Shown one piece after another: positions 10,382-23,587 of a stretch of DNA of 64,000 nucleotides; positions within the stretch are counted from its first letter, which is position 1, and each line of letters begins with the position of its first letter. The DNA comes from Saururus chinensis (lineage: Eukaryota; Streptophyta; Magnoliopsida; Piperales; Saururaceae). The DNA lies in contig CP141149.1 of NCBI GenBank assembly GCA_035235625.1, positions 8,462,893 to 8,526,892 of the forward strand, in the 5' to 3' direction. Both the position numbers and the translations under genes were made by a program. The notes beneath the pieces were generated by a model. That model was not told where the DNA came from, searched no databases, and was given only the letters and a program-made list of their open reading frames with translations.

Positions 10382-13300
10382 CTATTTGGTAAAAACTTCT
10401 TTAAATACAACATTCCGCGTCGATCCATGTGGTATTGTCTTATCCAAAGAATGTTTCATCAAAATTTTTGTTTTCAATTTAGAAGTACCTCTCGATAAAG
10501 CAACATATAACTGGCCATGAGAAAAAACAGGTTCAGGTAAGTACAAGCCGACATTTTCAATAGTTTGACCCTGTGCTTTATTTATAGTCATCGCAAACGC
10601 CAACCTTATTGGAAATTGTTTTCGTTTAAATCTAAATGGGCACTTTTCATTATCTGCTGGCATCATAGGAATTCTTGGCAAAAAAGCATTTCTTCCCTTA
10701 TATTCCCCTGTTGCAATTTGAGCGTGTATAACATTATGATCAAACTTGATACAAATCAACCTTGTTCCATTACACAATCCATTCCTTAGATCTAGGTTTC
10801 GCAATAACATGATTGGACAATTTTCCTTGAGTACCAATTTATGTAGATGTAAGCCATCAGGAGTAAGTGTGTTAAGGAACTCATGTAGATAGAAATTATT
10901 TGTATCATCAATTGCTGTATCATAGCTGTAGTACGTTACTGTATTGCCACTGCACAACAAAACAATTCTTGCATTTATTTGATCAACGTATTCATTCTTA
11001 GTGGTCAAAATGCACCTGTCGCCCAAGTAATTTGGTTCCATAACTCATGTTTCTAAAGATGGAAATATTTCTGCAATCAATTTGGAAGTTCCTATTTCGA
11101 AATCTGGAGCTTGAATCAACATATGTGATGGAATATGAATGTAATCATCTTGAACAAGCGCTTCATCCCCGTCGCCAATCCGAAGTAAATATGAACAAAA
11201 TTCTGGATCATTTCTTGCTCGCATATTTATAGTGAGAGGCAAAATCTAAACGGTTTTCCAAAGCCTTGACCGCACCAAACTTGCATCAACTATCTCTTCT
11301 CTTGTACCTTTAGGGACCACTGGCAATACCTGTCGGAAATCCCCACCAAACACAACAACTTTTCCACCAAAAGGTTTTGAACAATCTAGTATATCTTGGA
11401 GAGTGCAATCCAAGGCCTCAAATGCATACCTTTTTGTCATTGGTGCTTCATCCCATATAATCAAAGCTGTTTGTGCAAGTAATTGTGCTAGCCCACTTTG
11501 TTTTGAAATATTACAAGAACTATTAACACCAATCTCAATTGGTATCTTAAATCTAGAATGAGCAGTACGGCCTCCTGGCAAGATTGATGCGGCAACCCCA
11601 GAGGTTGCTGTTGCAAGCGCAATCATTCCTCTTTGTCTAATTGTTGCAAGAATAGCTCTATATAAAAAAGTCTTACCCATCCCACTAGGACCGTCAACAA
11701 AGAAAACACCTGGTAATCTAGATTCAACTCGTACAATAATTATGTCATATGCTTGTCGTTGATCTTCATTCAAATAATTAACAGCTTCCAAATGTTGATG
11801 CGATATTGCAATTAAACCTTCCTCGATGACCTCTCTTGTTCAACTATACCTAAAAGAATCAAGCTAATCTTCGGTAAATCGAATTCATCCAAAGAACGTC
11901 CTAAATTCGCAACACACTCACCAATTTCTTTCAGAACATAAGTAGCACATACAGTATCTGAAACGCCACTCGAAAAAACACAGTCATTAGACATATCCAA
12001 AAACACAGTATCCCATAATTTTCGCACATCAACTGGTTCGCAGAATACCAAAATCGTTGCAAATAGTGTTCTCAACGAAGCAGGCATTGAGAATGTTGAT
12101 GCCTCTTCCAAACATAGCAATATATCATTATCATCAAGCAACAATCCCATCATTTGTGCCGCCTCACGAAACGACTTACATTGTACGTTGTTGACATGTA
12201 GCAAATGCTCAAATGATTCTATTCCACGAGTGTGATTCAATAAAAGTCTTAAATAATACCTTTCTCCTTCAACTGGATTTGCAGCGTTTATTCTGCCAAT
12301 TGCAACACCAGATTTTCTCGGATCCCATGAACGGTTTTGACCATTGTAAACATAAAAGGTGGGAAACTCCCGATAGAGTAACGTCTAAGCATGTGAATCA
12401 ACCTTGTTTCTTTCAAAGAAAGCTGTCAACATTGTTTGGGAGTTCACCTCATTATGAAGAAAATCAGCTAAATTTTGACCTTCATAGAAAGAGACGGTAT
12501 GCTTATTTGGTAAGTGAAGTTGCAAATTGATAACAACTGGACGATTATCACTAAGGTTGAATGCAAATATTCGCTAAGCTGCCTCGGGTGGAGATACCCA
12601 CCGTGCGTTTTGATAACTCTATATCTCATCAACATGTAAATTGTTCATCAATTGCATAGAGATACGATCATGACCCTTATATATATATTTGTAAAGGTAC
12701 TTCACTACTTTTATACTTGAACATGGCTCAACATTCATGTGACAGTCATAACGTTTCAGCAGGAAAGGATTTTAAGGAACAACCCATCGATTGTCTAAAG
12801 TGTGACCACGCACATATACAGACAAACCATTATTTTGTCTCCTGTATACTGGATATGAATCATCACCTTCTATAGTGACATCTGTAAATCTTCTAGGGTA
12901 TTTAAAACGGCAACCTCCATTTGTCATGCATGGAGAGTTTATTCTCAAAATCCCACAAGGTCCATGCATCATATGTTTCATCACACGCCTATGTAATAAA
13001 GCATCTTCTTCAACATTTGGAATTTCAGCACAAACAAATCTGTCATACGTATCAGCACCCACAATCTTGTCTTCTCTAGCCATTATGACCAATAAATGCA
13101 TGTGTGGTAACCCTCGTTTTTGAAATTCTATCACATCAACATGGGCAATAACCCTACCCATGAAACTTCCTTTTATAATAAGTTCCTTCAAATCATCTAC
13201 CTTGGCCTTAAAAACTCGTGAAACAATATCAAGTCGATTGGACGCAACCTCTCCATGTTTCAATTGGCTAGTAATCTCAGGCCATTCTGGGTTACATGTC

Positions 13301-14954
13301 ATTGTAATAAATAAATCTGGTTTACCATATGTTTGAGCAAGAGCCATGGCATCCAAATATCTTCGCCTCATGTCACGTGGCCCACCAATGAATGATGCTG
13401 GTAAGACAACTCGTTTACCTATTCTTTTTCCTTCTGTCTCCCCAGCAACAACACTATCTACTACACCTTGGTAAAACTCTGCTCTTAAAGCACGTTGATT
13501 TTGTTTTATAAAGTTCAATTTGTTTGTCTCAATTTTTACATACATGTCAACTATGTATTGCTGAAACAATCGCCCACCATTAATAATACTCTATGAACGA
13601 TTAGGCCTAATTTGGAATAAGTAGGTATAATATTCCCTACAAATCACATCAGTGCGCCATCTTTGAAGTTGGCCTTGAATTTGTAATTCTTGCTCAAATT
13701 GTTCTATGCTATTTGGATAGGCTGAATTTGCCAAACAACGACGTCTAATTCTAGCATGCCAACCAGTATCACCATTCGGAAACAACAACGGGTATTGTAA
13801 AGGGTCATAGCATCCATTATAAGGTTGAACTTTATAAGATTCACCTTGTTTTCCATGAACAATAATTTGCCTTTCTCGCTCAGCTGTTTCATCACCTCCT
13901 TCGATCCAGATAGCAGCCACTTGCGATGAAGATGGTGCATTGTAGACACGTTGATCATGAGCACAACTTTTTTGAATACCAATTCTCAAGTCACGAACAT
14001 CACCCATATGTCTAAGCTGCCGCAGAAATTGAGCATAAGGATTGATTTCAAGAATTCTGATAATCTTTTGTACCAATGTTGGTGACAAGTTCGACATTAG
14101 ATGCATGCGATTTTCCACCTCATGATCTGTGTCATAAAAATACAGTTGCAAGAAGTGTGGACCCAAATCTGTTGGTTGTAAAGAGTGGAGGGAATGATAT
14201 ATTTGACCATGAATTCGATAGGTATATGTCCCAACCCTCATATTATTGACACTCTCATCGACTTCAGCACCAATCAATGTGAAAGAAAAAAGGCTATTAT
14301 AAGCTCTGAGACAATCACGGAAAGCCTTGCACTCATCCGAGGTTCCAAGATAAAGTTCTTCTAACTCTGGTGGAATTCCATTAAGACTAATCATAACACC
14401 CCCATTTTGACAGCAAAATGCCTTCGTCTCTGTCTTGAATTTTTTTGCTCCACAATACATGCAATCATCATCTAGTTCCAAACGATGAACTCTAGCTCTC
14501 TTTCTTAAAAACTTTGACATTGAGGGCAATTCAAATGATTCCATGTCCAATTGACTGTATCCAGTGTTAGGCAATTCCGCATGGTCACACAGACAATCAG
14601 GAGTAACAACAATTTGACCACCCACATGGTCTGCCAACAGGGAAAATCTTTAAATGTTATTCCAAAAGCAAGCTGGAAAAATCTAAAATAAAGTTACCAA
14701 ATGTAAGCCAATTTACCATTGTTTATATCTAAAAGCTGATCATCTGGGTTTGTTAAAGCGCTGCCTATATTGGAATCCCCAATTGAGCTCGATGAAGCCC
14801 TATTTTTTAGATGCAAACGTTCCTTTGCAGCAATCCTATTTAGAACCCTCTTCTTACGTAACCGATCCTTTTTTCCAATAGATAGTTGAGCATACCACGC
14901 ACGTTTTCTAGCATTTTTTGCTTCTCTATCCGACGTAGATGTCTCCGACACCAT
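10382..14954 (-). pseudogene. Helitron Rep-PIF1 helicase, inactivated
   Basis: The main Helitron transposase, combining a rolling-circle nuclease and a helicase. The N-terminus (14954-14694) is basic (REAKNARKRAWYAQLS), with a probable intron to 14637. The Rep domain keeps the HUH motif (GLPHMHLLV, about 13100) and the tyrosine motif KYLYKYIYKG near 12690. The helicase keeps Walker A (GPSGMGKTFLY, about 11680), Walker B (LIIWDEAPM), GGDFRQVLPV, and the C-terminal INKAQGQTI and GQLYVALSR motifs. In-frame stops lie at 13591-13593, 12769-12771, 12619-12621, 12574-12576, 12385-12387, 11246-11248 and 11045-11047. A frame change occurs near 11830. The final stop is at 10382-10384. Several of these fall where the family has Trp or Tyr (for example PPEAA-stop-RIF). 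The gene cannot make a working transposase without readthrough, so this copy is not autonomous. Confidence 0.9.
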
Positions 14955-15342
14955 CTAAGACACTCGACAGACCCTAATAAAAAATTCCCTAATAACATAT
15001 GTATCACATATGTTTTAGGTAATATCATTTAAATGAAGAGTGAGCAACTTATTTATGGAAGACCCAATCTATTTAATTGATATAATAAGATAACCTGGTT
15101 TTCTGTATACGAATAATATACAATTTGGACCTCCATATAAAACAAATAAAAAAAGAAGTATACAAACATATTTATATAGAAGCAAATGCAACCATTAATA
15201 CTTAAATCTAACCAAAACAAGCATCATAATCACATAAGAAAAATGAAAGAATATCTATTCTATAATATAAAGTAAGACAACTACATACTTAAGCATGTTC
15301 AAATAAAAAACCAAGCAGATTCCCAAGAAGAACGCCATATTC

Positions 15343-15353
15343 ATATATATATG

Positions 15354-15384
<31 letters not shown>

Positions 15385-15402
15385 GTATGTATGTATGTAT
15401 GT
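15343..15402. repeat. AT/GTAT microsatellite
   Basis: Alternating AT units grade into a short run of GTAT repeats near 15385-15402. Confidence 0.85.
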
Positions 15403-15748
15403 ATTGATCATTTTACATGTAATAACAAGCAATTGTTTTTCCCATATGGACAAAAAACACAATTCTATAAGGGACAATAACTATTTGTAAGTGAACAAAA
15501 GTAGCATATATATTAATCTAACTCGTATAGATAGGCTCTTAAACATATATCGTCACATATAAGAAGAAATAAGAGCAAAACGTACCTATCCACAAAGTCA
15601 AAAATAGCAACCACAAGTAAGAATCTGATTGTACACAAGCGCACTATAAGAAAATGAAGTAGAGATGAAGTTAACAAAGGGCATATGCTCATTAATACAT
15701 AGGGCTGTTTATAAATTTGAGTTTAAGACATACACTGATGATTAGAAC

Positions 15749-16955
15749 ATTTGTTAAAACAATTATTCAATATCTGGTTGAAAAAATTGTAAGTAAAAAT
15801 GTAGTCAGAATGAAACTGAATGATGTGGTATAAAGTAGTCTGATCGAAAGATGATATAAGTATTGTTCTTTTTAAACACAATTCTTTGGATAAAATATAG
15901 GTACAACAACAAGGAAACACTGGTTGTTAAATAAGGAATATTACACCACCGAATCACACGTTTATATAATCACTATGTCGAGCTTGCAAGTAAAAACTTT
16001 GACAATCACAAGAAGTTTAAATCTTGTACAATATATTTATTTCAAGATTGAGTGCAATACCTCTTACAAGAAACCAAAAGAAGCAAAGAAGTCTGATCCA
16101 ACAAAGAGTAAGGGCGAAATTTATAAGTTATGAAGACATGTACCAAATGAAGAGCACATAGGTGTGACAATGAAGAGTTTGCACCCTATTCAATTACCAC
16201 AAATTATGTATGTATTGTATGTCATAACTTATAACAGTAATTGATTGTCATGGATCATGGTGAAACTATCGAACTTCCATTATCAATAGAAGGTGTGGGT
16301 TAGAAACTGTAATTATTATCATTTAATTTATATTCATTACATTAAATGATATATTTGTTAAAACAAATATTCAAATGGTCAGATTATAAAATTATAAGTA
16401 AAAATGTTGTCACAATGGACCTGAATGATGTGGTATAAAGTAGTGTTATCGAAAGATGATATAAGTATTATTGTTTTAAAACACAATTCTTTGGATAAAA
16501 CATAGGTACAACAATAAGGAAACACAGTTTGTTTAAAAAAGAACATTACACTGTTGAATCACATGTTTAGATAATCACCATGTCAATTTTGTAAGGAAAA
16601 CTATGGAAATTCCAACAACTTTAAAAGTATACAATAGATTTATTTTGAGTTTGAGTGCAATACCTCTTATCAGACACCAAAAGCAGCAAAGAAACCTTAT
16701 TCAACAAAGTGTAAGGGCGAAACTTGTAAGTTGTGAAGACATGTACTAAATAAAGAGCACATAGGTGTGGCAACGAAGAGTTTGTACCCTATTTAAGCAC
16801 CATAAATCATGCATTTATTGTATGTCATAACTTATAACATTAATTATCGAGTAATTGATTGTCATGGATCATGGTGAAACTATCCAACTTCTGTTATTAA
16901 TAGAAGATGTGGTTTATAAACTGTAATTATTATCATTTAATTTCTAGTTATCACT
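15749..16955. repeat. Diverged tandem duplication, about 600 bp per unit
   Basis: Unit 1 (about 15749-16340) and unit 2 (about 16349-16955) share many landmarks in order: ATTTGTTAAAACAA, CTGAATGATGTGGTATAAAG, CACAATTCTTTGGATAAAA, GAGTGCAATACCTCTTA, GAAGACATGTACYAAAT, TTGTATGTCATAACTTATAA and TTGATTGTCATGGATCATGG. Differences are scattered substitutions and small indels, so the duplication is not recent. Confidence 0.85.
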
Positions 16956-17290
16956 TTAAACGACACACTAATTGTACCATGACTATTCGCGATAAAGTTA
17001 GGATTAAGGCATATTTGAAGTGTGCATAGACGATATATTCAATAATAACCAATTGCGACGCGTTAAATAAATATGCTTCGGTTTACGTACTATCTCAAAT
17101 CAAAAGAATTACCAACATCATGTATATAAAACAAGTCGAACAATATACATAGGTGTTTACAGATAAAATTATGATAAAATGGCATCTTTTGCAAAGCTAT
17201 TAAAAAGAGCAATTAAAACTTACTTATAGGTATTTCCAAATATTGGAAACTTTTAGTATAATAGGACGATTACTATGATGAATGTATCAT

Positions 17291-17560
17291 AACGTTCCAT
17301 CTATTTAATCCAACGTGTAATTATAACATGTATTTTCGTCCCACACATAGTTGGTAGTTATATTATTTCTGTTCTTGAAACGTTTGTCATAAAGATCATT
17401 TTTTTAATTCAATAAAATTTATTTCCACGCCAATTATGGTTCAATTATTTACGCAACATTAATTTGTATTTAAATACATATAGTTGTGGACATTAAATTT
17501 TTTTTAATCATAAGTAACATAAATGTCTGTTTATTTCCCATAAACGTCTGTTTATTTCCC
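17291..17560 (+). repeat. Dispersed repeat, inverted partner at 29430-29690
   Basis: From AACGTTCCATCTATT through TATTTAAATACATATAG to GTCTGTTTATTTCCCAT, this stretch matches the reverse complement of 29430-29690 with scattered differences. It is either captured by the Helitron or marks that the Helitron 5' end is nearer the helicase gene. Confidence 0.75.
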
Positions 17561-17944
17561 AAGTCGTTACCAACAATGTTTCCATAATTTTTGGAACAAA
17601 TCAAGAACTAATTCATCTTTCCTGCTGAAAGTATCCATGAATAAACCGTGATTAAAGCGAAAATTGATAACATTTACAAGAAAAGAGCGCAATACACTCA
17701 TGTAATGAACAACATAGTCACAGAACTATTGAGATTCACTCAACGTAGAGAACACTCAAAGAGGAAAATACACAATGCGCTAATTGAGAAAGTAACTTGC
17801 ATAAGACGACACTTTTTCGAACTGTGATTTTATCTAAACGATCTTTTTGATCAAATAAGATAGTACTCTAACAGTGCAATTATTTCATATATAGTTTTTA
17901 TTCTCTAATTACTTTTTTTATAATTTATTGTAGTCTTGCAGTCA

Positions 17945-18114
<170 letters not shown>

Positions 18115-18230
18115 TGGAAATCATTAATTTTGACCCCAATTTTCCTGGGATACCCATATAGAATACCCATAATTTCATGAAAAATGAATTACATGAACAC
18201 ATAAATATTCACTCATTAATGACCTACTTA
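18115..18230 (+). repeat. Dispersed repeat shared with the CLC-d upstream module
   Basis: TCATTAATTTTGACCCCAAT, then GGGATACCC, TATAGAATACCCATAAT, GAAAAATGAATTACAT and TAAATATTCACTC, aligns with 46880-46985 in the same orientation. Confidence 0.75.
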
Positions 18231-18281
18231 TTTTAATTTTCTTATGAATTTTAAAATGTAATATATACTAAAACAGAGAGA

Positions 18282-19249
18282 TAAGAGAAGAGTGAGAAGA
18301 GAAGTCTATTATTACTTGAAGGCATACATACAGTTGGTTAGTTCATATTTGGAAGGATGCAACTCCATGACTGCCACAGTTTCTACTAATCTAATTTTTT
18401 AGCATATGAATATTGTATATATAACTAATAAATATAAAAAATCACATATACAATGGTTTATTCCATAAAATAAACCATTAATTCGAAGCAATGGGAGTCT
18501 AGTCTTTACCAAACTCAATATAATTTGACTTTTTTTGTTGGATTAAAATCAGAATAGTGAATAAGAAAATGCGAATAATATTATTCTTTCTACTATTAGT
18601 TTTAAAAGTTGCACACACATACATGGTCTACAATAGGAAGACTAAATAATAATTTACTATATCAAATGAGTAACAACTCACATAATTAGATTGATAAGTA
18701 ACAAAAACAATAATAAAAGAGTAAGTATCATATATTATACCAGTTTTTTTAGAACAAAATAAATGTAAAGCACGTGCCTAGTATTCAACAAACATGCAAA
18801 AAGAAGCATATGTTGTATAAAGAAAGTAAATACTCATAACAAATACTAAAAAAACTCGGGCCACCATACAAAATATAAATGACATGACAAAAAATCACCA
18901 GTTATGGCTTATATAAGTATATTAGATCTACTTATGTAGAATACATTTTTTTTTATGTAAGAACGAACATATACCAGTAAACATTGCATCGCTTAGGAGC
19001 TTCATGTGTAATGTGCAGACAAAATAATAACTTCCTATATCAAATGGGTAACAACTCTCATAATTACATACATAAATAACAAAAATCATAAAAGAGAGAA
19101 TATCATATATTATACCAGTCTTTTTTAGAACAAAATAAAAGTAAATTACTTGCCTAGTATTCAGCATACATGGAAAAATAAGCATAAATAGTCCAAAAAA
19201 CTAAATACTCATAACAAGCATAGAAAAAACTCGGTCCACCACACAAATT
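18282..19249. repeat. Downstream flank of F-box 1 with a tandem duplication
   Basis: The stretch at about 18640-18880 recurs at about 19020-19249. Shared words in order are CTATATCAAATG, GTAACAACTC, ATCATATATTATACCAGT, TTTTTAGAACAAAATAAA, GCCTAGTATTCA and AAATACTCATAACAA. No coding signal was seen in the rest of the stretch. Confidence 0.75.
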
Positions 19250-20425
19250 TCAAATCTGTTCATCGTCTTGCAAACGAACAAGGACTCGATTCTCAACAAT
19301 CCACCTGCCATTGTAACTTGTCGAATCTTCACCACTATGAGGAATTTGATGGGTGCTATAATCACTCATGAAAAGCATAATACCAGGCTCACGGAAAGAA
19401 TACTCTAGTTTCACAGCTCTAACGCTTATATTAATTACATCACAAAAGAAGGCCTCCTTTTTTGTAACCAAAACAAATACATCAAATGAGTGGTATAGAA
19501 TACTGTTTATTTCAACATTCTTGGTGACAAAATCTGATATGGGAAAACTCAGAACTTCGGTCCAAATCGATTTTTCCCGACAATCCAATGTATAAACGTT
19601 CATGACCCCTCCAATAAGAGAGACAAGGTCAAGACGCCCCTCACGGCTCGCTAAAACCAAAATATGATTCCCAACAATTCTTATGACATTGGTAGGTAGT
19701 TCAATATAAGCACAATCACAGGTGTCCATGTCAAAAACAAAAACCTTCGTTTCATCTATAAGCAAGTGCACATACTTACCAACACATATGGGTGGTTCCG
19801 ATCTAACTAAAGCGAAGTTCTCTATGTTTGATTTGCCAATATGTTTCCACCCCCAAGTGTCCGAACTAAACACTTCGATAAGATAATTGTCATGCTCGTC
19901 AGATAAACATAATCTGAATATCTTATAACGGTAGCCATTTATATGATTTTCTATAATAGCATAAGCAATTGACATATACCTCAATCTAGGACTTGGAATA
20001 AGAACCCAATCTCCAACCATTGGCCGAACAATGTAGTACCTATTTGTGCGTTGAGCATCATTCTTACACAGAACCAACCCACTGGTAGAGGTTGCCAAAA
20101 AAATCATGTCTTCAGGATAAAATAATTCCAAATTAGTATCTATTGCAAGAGAAGGGTGAAATGGAAGGTAACTTCGAAAGACCTGCATATGGGTTAACCA
20201 TTGAAGGAAATAATCGTATGTTTGATGATTAGTAGAACACCACTCAACCATAAAATTGGAAGTGCTCATAGCACATCTCCAACCCTTGCAAACCATCTTA
20301 CAATGCTTAAAAGTAAATCCTGCTGTTCTCAACAAAATCTGAAGAGTAAGTGTTTCTAACAAAGATCGGGTGGGAAAATAATTTTCACATTCAGCTTGTT
20401 CCAAATACAATAAGACTTGGTCCAT
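19250..20425 (-). CDS. F-box protein 1 (divergent)
   Basis: Single open frame of 391 codons. The N-terminal region (residues about 19-58, LLETLTLQILLRTAGF then MVCKGWRCAMSTSNF) has the spacing of a degenerate F-box, the motif that binds SKP1 in SCF ubiquitin ligases. The remainder resembles the beta-propeller-like tail of plant F-box proteins: RYYIVRPMVGDWVLIPSP, SEPPICVGKYVHLL and KVFVFDMDTCD. It aligns along its length with the other three F-box genes here but is the most different: it has EPPICVG where they have EPPIVVG, and it lacks the QSAMTS ending. The frame is uninterrupted. The target protein cannot be predicted. It could also be a non-functional copy that has not yet gained a stop. 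Confidence 0.75.
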   Translation of the reverse strand: MDQVLLYLEQAECENYFPTRSLLETLTLQILLRTAGFTFKHCKMVCKGWRCAMSTSNFMVEWCSTNHQTYDYFLQWLTHMQVFRSYLPFHPSLAIDTNLELFYPEDMIFLATSTSGLVLCKNDAQRTNRYYIVRPMVGDWVLIPSPRLRYMSIAYAIIENHINGYRYKIFRLCLSDEHDNYLIEVFSSDTWGWKHIGKSNIENFALVRSEPPICVGKYVHLLIDETKVFVFDMDTCDCAYIELPTNVIRIVGNHILVLASREGRLDLVSLIGGVMNVYTLDCREKSIWTEVLSFPISDFVTKNVEINSILYHSFDVFVLVTKKEAFFCDVINISVRAVKLEYSFREPGIMLFMSDYSTHQIPHSGEDSTSYNGRWIVENRVLVRLQDDEQI

Positions 20426-23178
20426 TGTTACCTAAAACAAAAATAAAATGCAGTTAGTTTACACGATTAATATGATACAGTATGATCGGATCATTAAATT
20501 CATTTTTAAAAAGGTTAAGACCAATATCAATATACTACACCACTTTGAGCAATATCATGGGTTAATATGATAAGAGTATAATTGAACCACTAAACTCATT
20601 AAAAAGCTGTTAAGACCAAGATCACTACACTACACCAATTTGGGCAATATCGTGGATATGTTAAATTATGATATATATATATATAACATAACAATGAGCC
20701 TTATAAAATATAACTTGTGGTAATGATTTGTACACGAGAACGTATTTTATTCAACAAATGAACCATATGTAGGTCCAATATAAATGTAGTAAAATATGAT
20801 TTACCCTACGTATATTAAGCCACATAGCCACCGCATAAGAATGTTGCAGTTTATAAAAGCTAGTAAAAAATGAAATAAATTTAAAAAAGAACTTTGATTC
20901 TAGAAATCGTTGAGTTTAATATCCTTGAATCTATACTTAAATGATTAACATGATATGGTACAATCAAACTACTAAACTCACTAATTTCGGCAATATCGCA
21001 GGTATGTTAAATTATGATTTATATATGTATACATATATTTATTTATTTATTTAGAGGATGACGCTGCTTTATTTTGGCTACCAAAACTATGATGCTCATT
21101 TTTCCCAATTAGTAGCTTTATTTGGTCTTAGGAAATAAATAATTTTAATTTATTGTCAAAAAACTAAATGGAGCTGCTAATCTCAAACAGGAGGGATTAT
21201 CATATAAGCATGAGCTATACGTCTCAGAAAATCTGACATCTCAGCGCACAATCCGCTTTGCCTCACTTATTTCAACCAAAGTTCACGTAAAAAGGGCACA
21301 AATCTTTTAGTTACATAATAAATTCGCATAAGAATTTGGTACTTAATGATAAATAATACAAATAATGAAGAAATTATTTTTCAAATGGTATTATTTAATA
21401 TCCTATAATTTATAACGAATAATGTACAAACGACTAAAGATAACTTAATTGTACCAGCCTAAAGTATCTTCATACATAGAAAATCTGGGAAAAAAATATT
21501 CCGCCAATCACCAAGACACTTAATATTGATGGTAAATTTTCTAGTTTTCCTTTTTTTTGTTAATATACGTTCTTAAGATACGTGTACGATTTTAAAGTAA
21601 AAGGTACGATAGAAATTATGGATTCATTTGACCATGAAGGCATGGAAAAGTCTAATTATTTAGCGGGAGAAATTTGATATGTTTGTTCCAACTCAAGCTA
21701 ATATAACTAACAAAGGAATATAAAAAAAAATCTTCCCTATGTTAGTTCTAAGTAGTAAAAAGTCGGAATTCAATCTTTGGAAGCTTTGTTTTCTTATGAG
21801 AGTTGTCTTCATTTCTTTGCTTCCTATCTGACTTGTTCCAACATCATTAACTTATTTTGATTTTCATAACCCTAACTCCACCCACATAATATCTAATAGT
21901 GGCGAAAAAAATAGCATGCATAAATGAAATATAGCTACGAGTTAAGCAGATCATTCACATCCAAACGTGCATGAAACATGTAGTCAAAATTCAGTCATAT
22001 AGAGTGGAAACATCGAAAATAATAAATTTGTACAAAAAAAAATGAGACGCATGCACTCACCAGTTGTTTTTGAATACATAGATATTGATTCAATCAAGGT
22101 GCATATGACATTCAATATGTTGAATTATGGATTTTAAGGCACATGAATGATTTCGTGTTATGTATTTATACATATTTTCTTAGTAATATTTATAGAATGA
22201 AGCCAAATATAGTCACGTATAAAATAATTTTATGAATCACGTAGAATGCCTAATTAGATACGTTCCCATATTAATTCGCATAATTCATAGCTGGAACAAG
22301 CAAGACAATCAAATTAGGAAGCATATATATTATTTCCTGAAATAGTCACATGTTTACATACATGAGTAATAAGAATTATGACAAGAAATTCAATTTAAGG
22401 TAATTATTTGAAAATAAAGAACCCACTACCATCACGTAACTTTTAATGAAAATATTTGCATAATTGCTAACAAAAGAAATTTCCATATTTGTATCTCATT
22501 AAGAATGACCGTTATCAAATTATCTTAAAGTAAGGTTTTGAAATCCTTTCTATATATTCATGTTTTGATTTCCTGGCATAAATAAGCTCATATAAATTCG
22601 TAGAGTATGTACACATGGTGTAAAAAAAAAAAAAAGCAACCAACGGCGTCCCACTAAATATTGAATTTACGTGACTTTATTTTCTCAACTTTAATTTCCA
22701 TCATAAACAACAAATGAAGTGAAAACTTTTGGAAGTGATCAGAAAAAAATAATATTGGGATCAATTAATGTTTATGATCAAATAATCCTAATTACTATCG
22801 TATGAGATACAATAAATTTAGGATATAATAAGCAAAACATAAGCTATATAAGACTGGTTTTTGATCAATTTGAAAACATAATCATCAAATTCAAGTGTCA
22901 AAATTTATAATTTTTATAAACAGTTCACGGTCAATGTCGGTAAAGATATAACGAAATAATTACCACTGATCAATTGTGTAGGACCAATTGCAATAGTTAC
23001 GTATCAGCTGACAAAGCACTGGTTCTTCTCAAGATTGGTAATGCATATGCTAGCGTCTAATCTTTCCTTGTTTTTATTATAAAAATTACATAGAATATAT
23101 TTCCTTCACACACTTACTTCTTTATATTGATATTTTTAACTATGTTGGAGCTATTACCTTAATGGTTACAGAGAGTTC
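20426..23178. other. Upstream flank of F-box 1, no gene seen
   Basis: AT-rich. Repeated words (AACTACTAAACTCA, GGCAATATCG, GGTATGTTAAATTATGAT) recur at about 20465-20560, 20560-20680 and 20935-21030, indicating an old tandem array. The segment 21710-21840 recurs at 37211-37345. No supported reading frame was found. Confidence 0.6.
21710..21840 (+). repeat. Segment shared with the F-box 4 upstream region
   Basis: ACAAAGGAATAT, then AATCTTCCCTATGTTA, TTCTAAGTAGTA, TTCAATCT and TTTTCTTATGAGAGTT, align with 37211-37345 in the same orientation. It lies upstream of F-box 1 here and of F-box 4 there, supporting block duplication. Confidence 0.75.
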
Positions 23179-23296
23179 TCATTGTGGTGGTTGTGTATAC
23201 CATGTGAACATCACAAATCGAACATGGGAGGTCCAGTGAATGAAGAATGGCCTAAAGCCTAGGGAGAGGCGGGCTCCAGCATACCCATTTGGCACA

Positions 23297-23587
23297 CTAG
23301 AGGTTAAGCTTATGCTTGTTCTCGTGGCCACCGAGAGTTTGGGAGGTGGGGAAGTTGCGCCAACAATAGTAACACTCGAACTTCCGGCTGCTGCAATTCT
23401 CCGTGGTAGTCTCATCTTTGGTTGGGTCGACTAACTCGTCGGAGGCCGGCAGCTGATCTTCATCTTCTTCATGACCCAACTTGATACCAAAAAGGTGAAT
23501 GTGGCTCTCTCTAATGAGGGGCAAAGGGGAGATAAATCCATAAATATTCATAGGTTTTATATATAAAAAATGGATATGAGCAAACAC
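23297..23587 (-). pseudogene. C2H2 zinc-finger (QxLGGH) protein, truncated
   Basis: An open frame of 96 codons contains one plant-type zinc finger: [20 protein letters not shown] followed by NKHK, with the Cys-x2-Cys and His-x3-His spacing and the QxLGGH signature usual for plant transcription regulators. Ahead of it is an acidic stretch (GHEEDEDQL) and the LFGIKL segment, reminiscent of the ZFP5/6/8 group. The frame stops four residues after the finger (LNL, stop), where relatives continue with a basic region. Another frame stays open downstream to 23179. This suggests a frameshifted or truncated copy. The exact start is unclear because two Met codons precede the acidic part. Confidence 0.55.
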
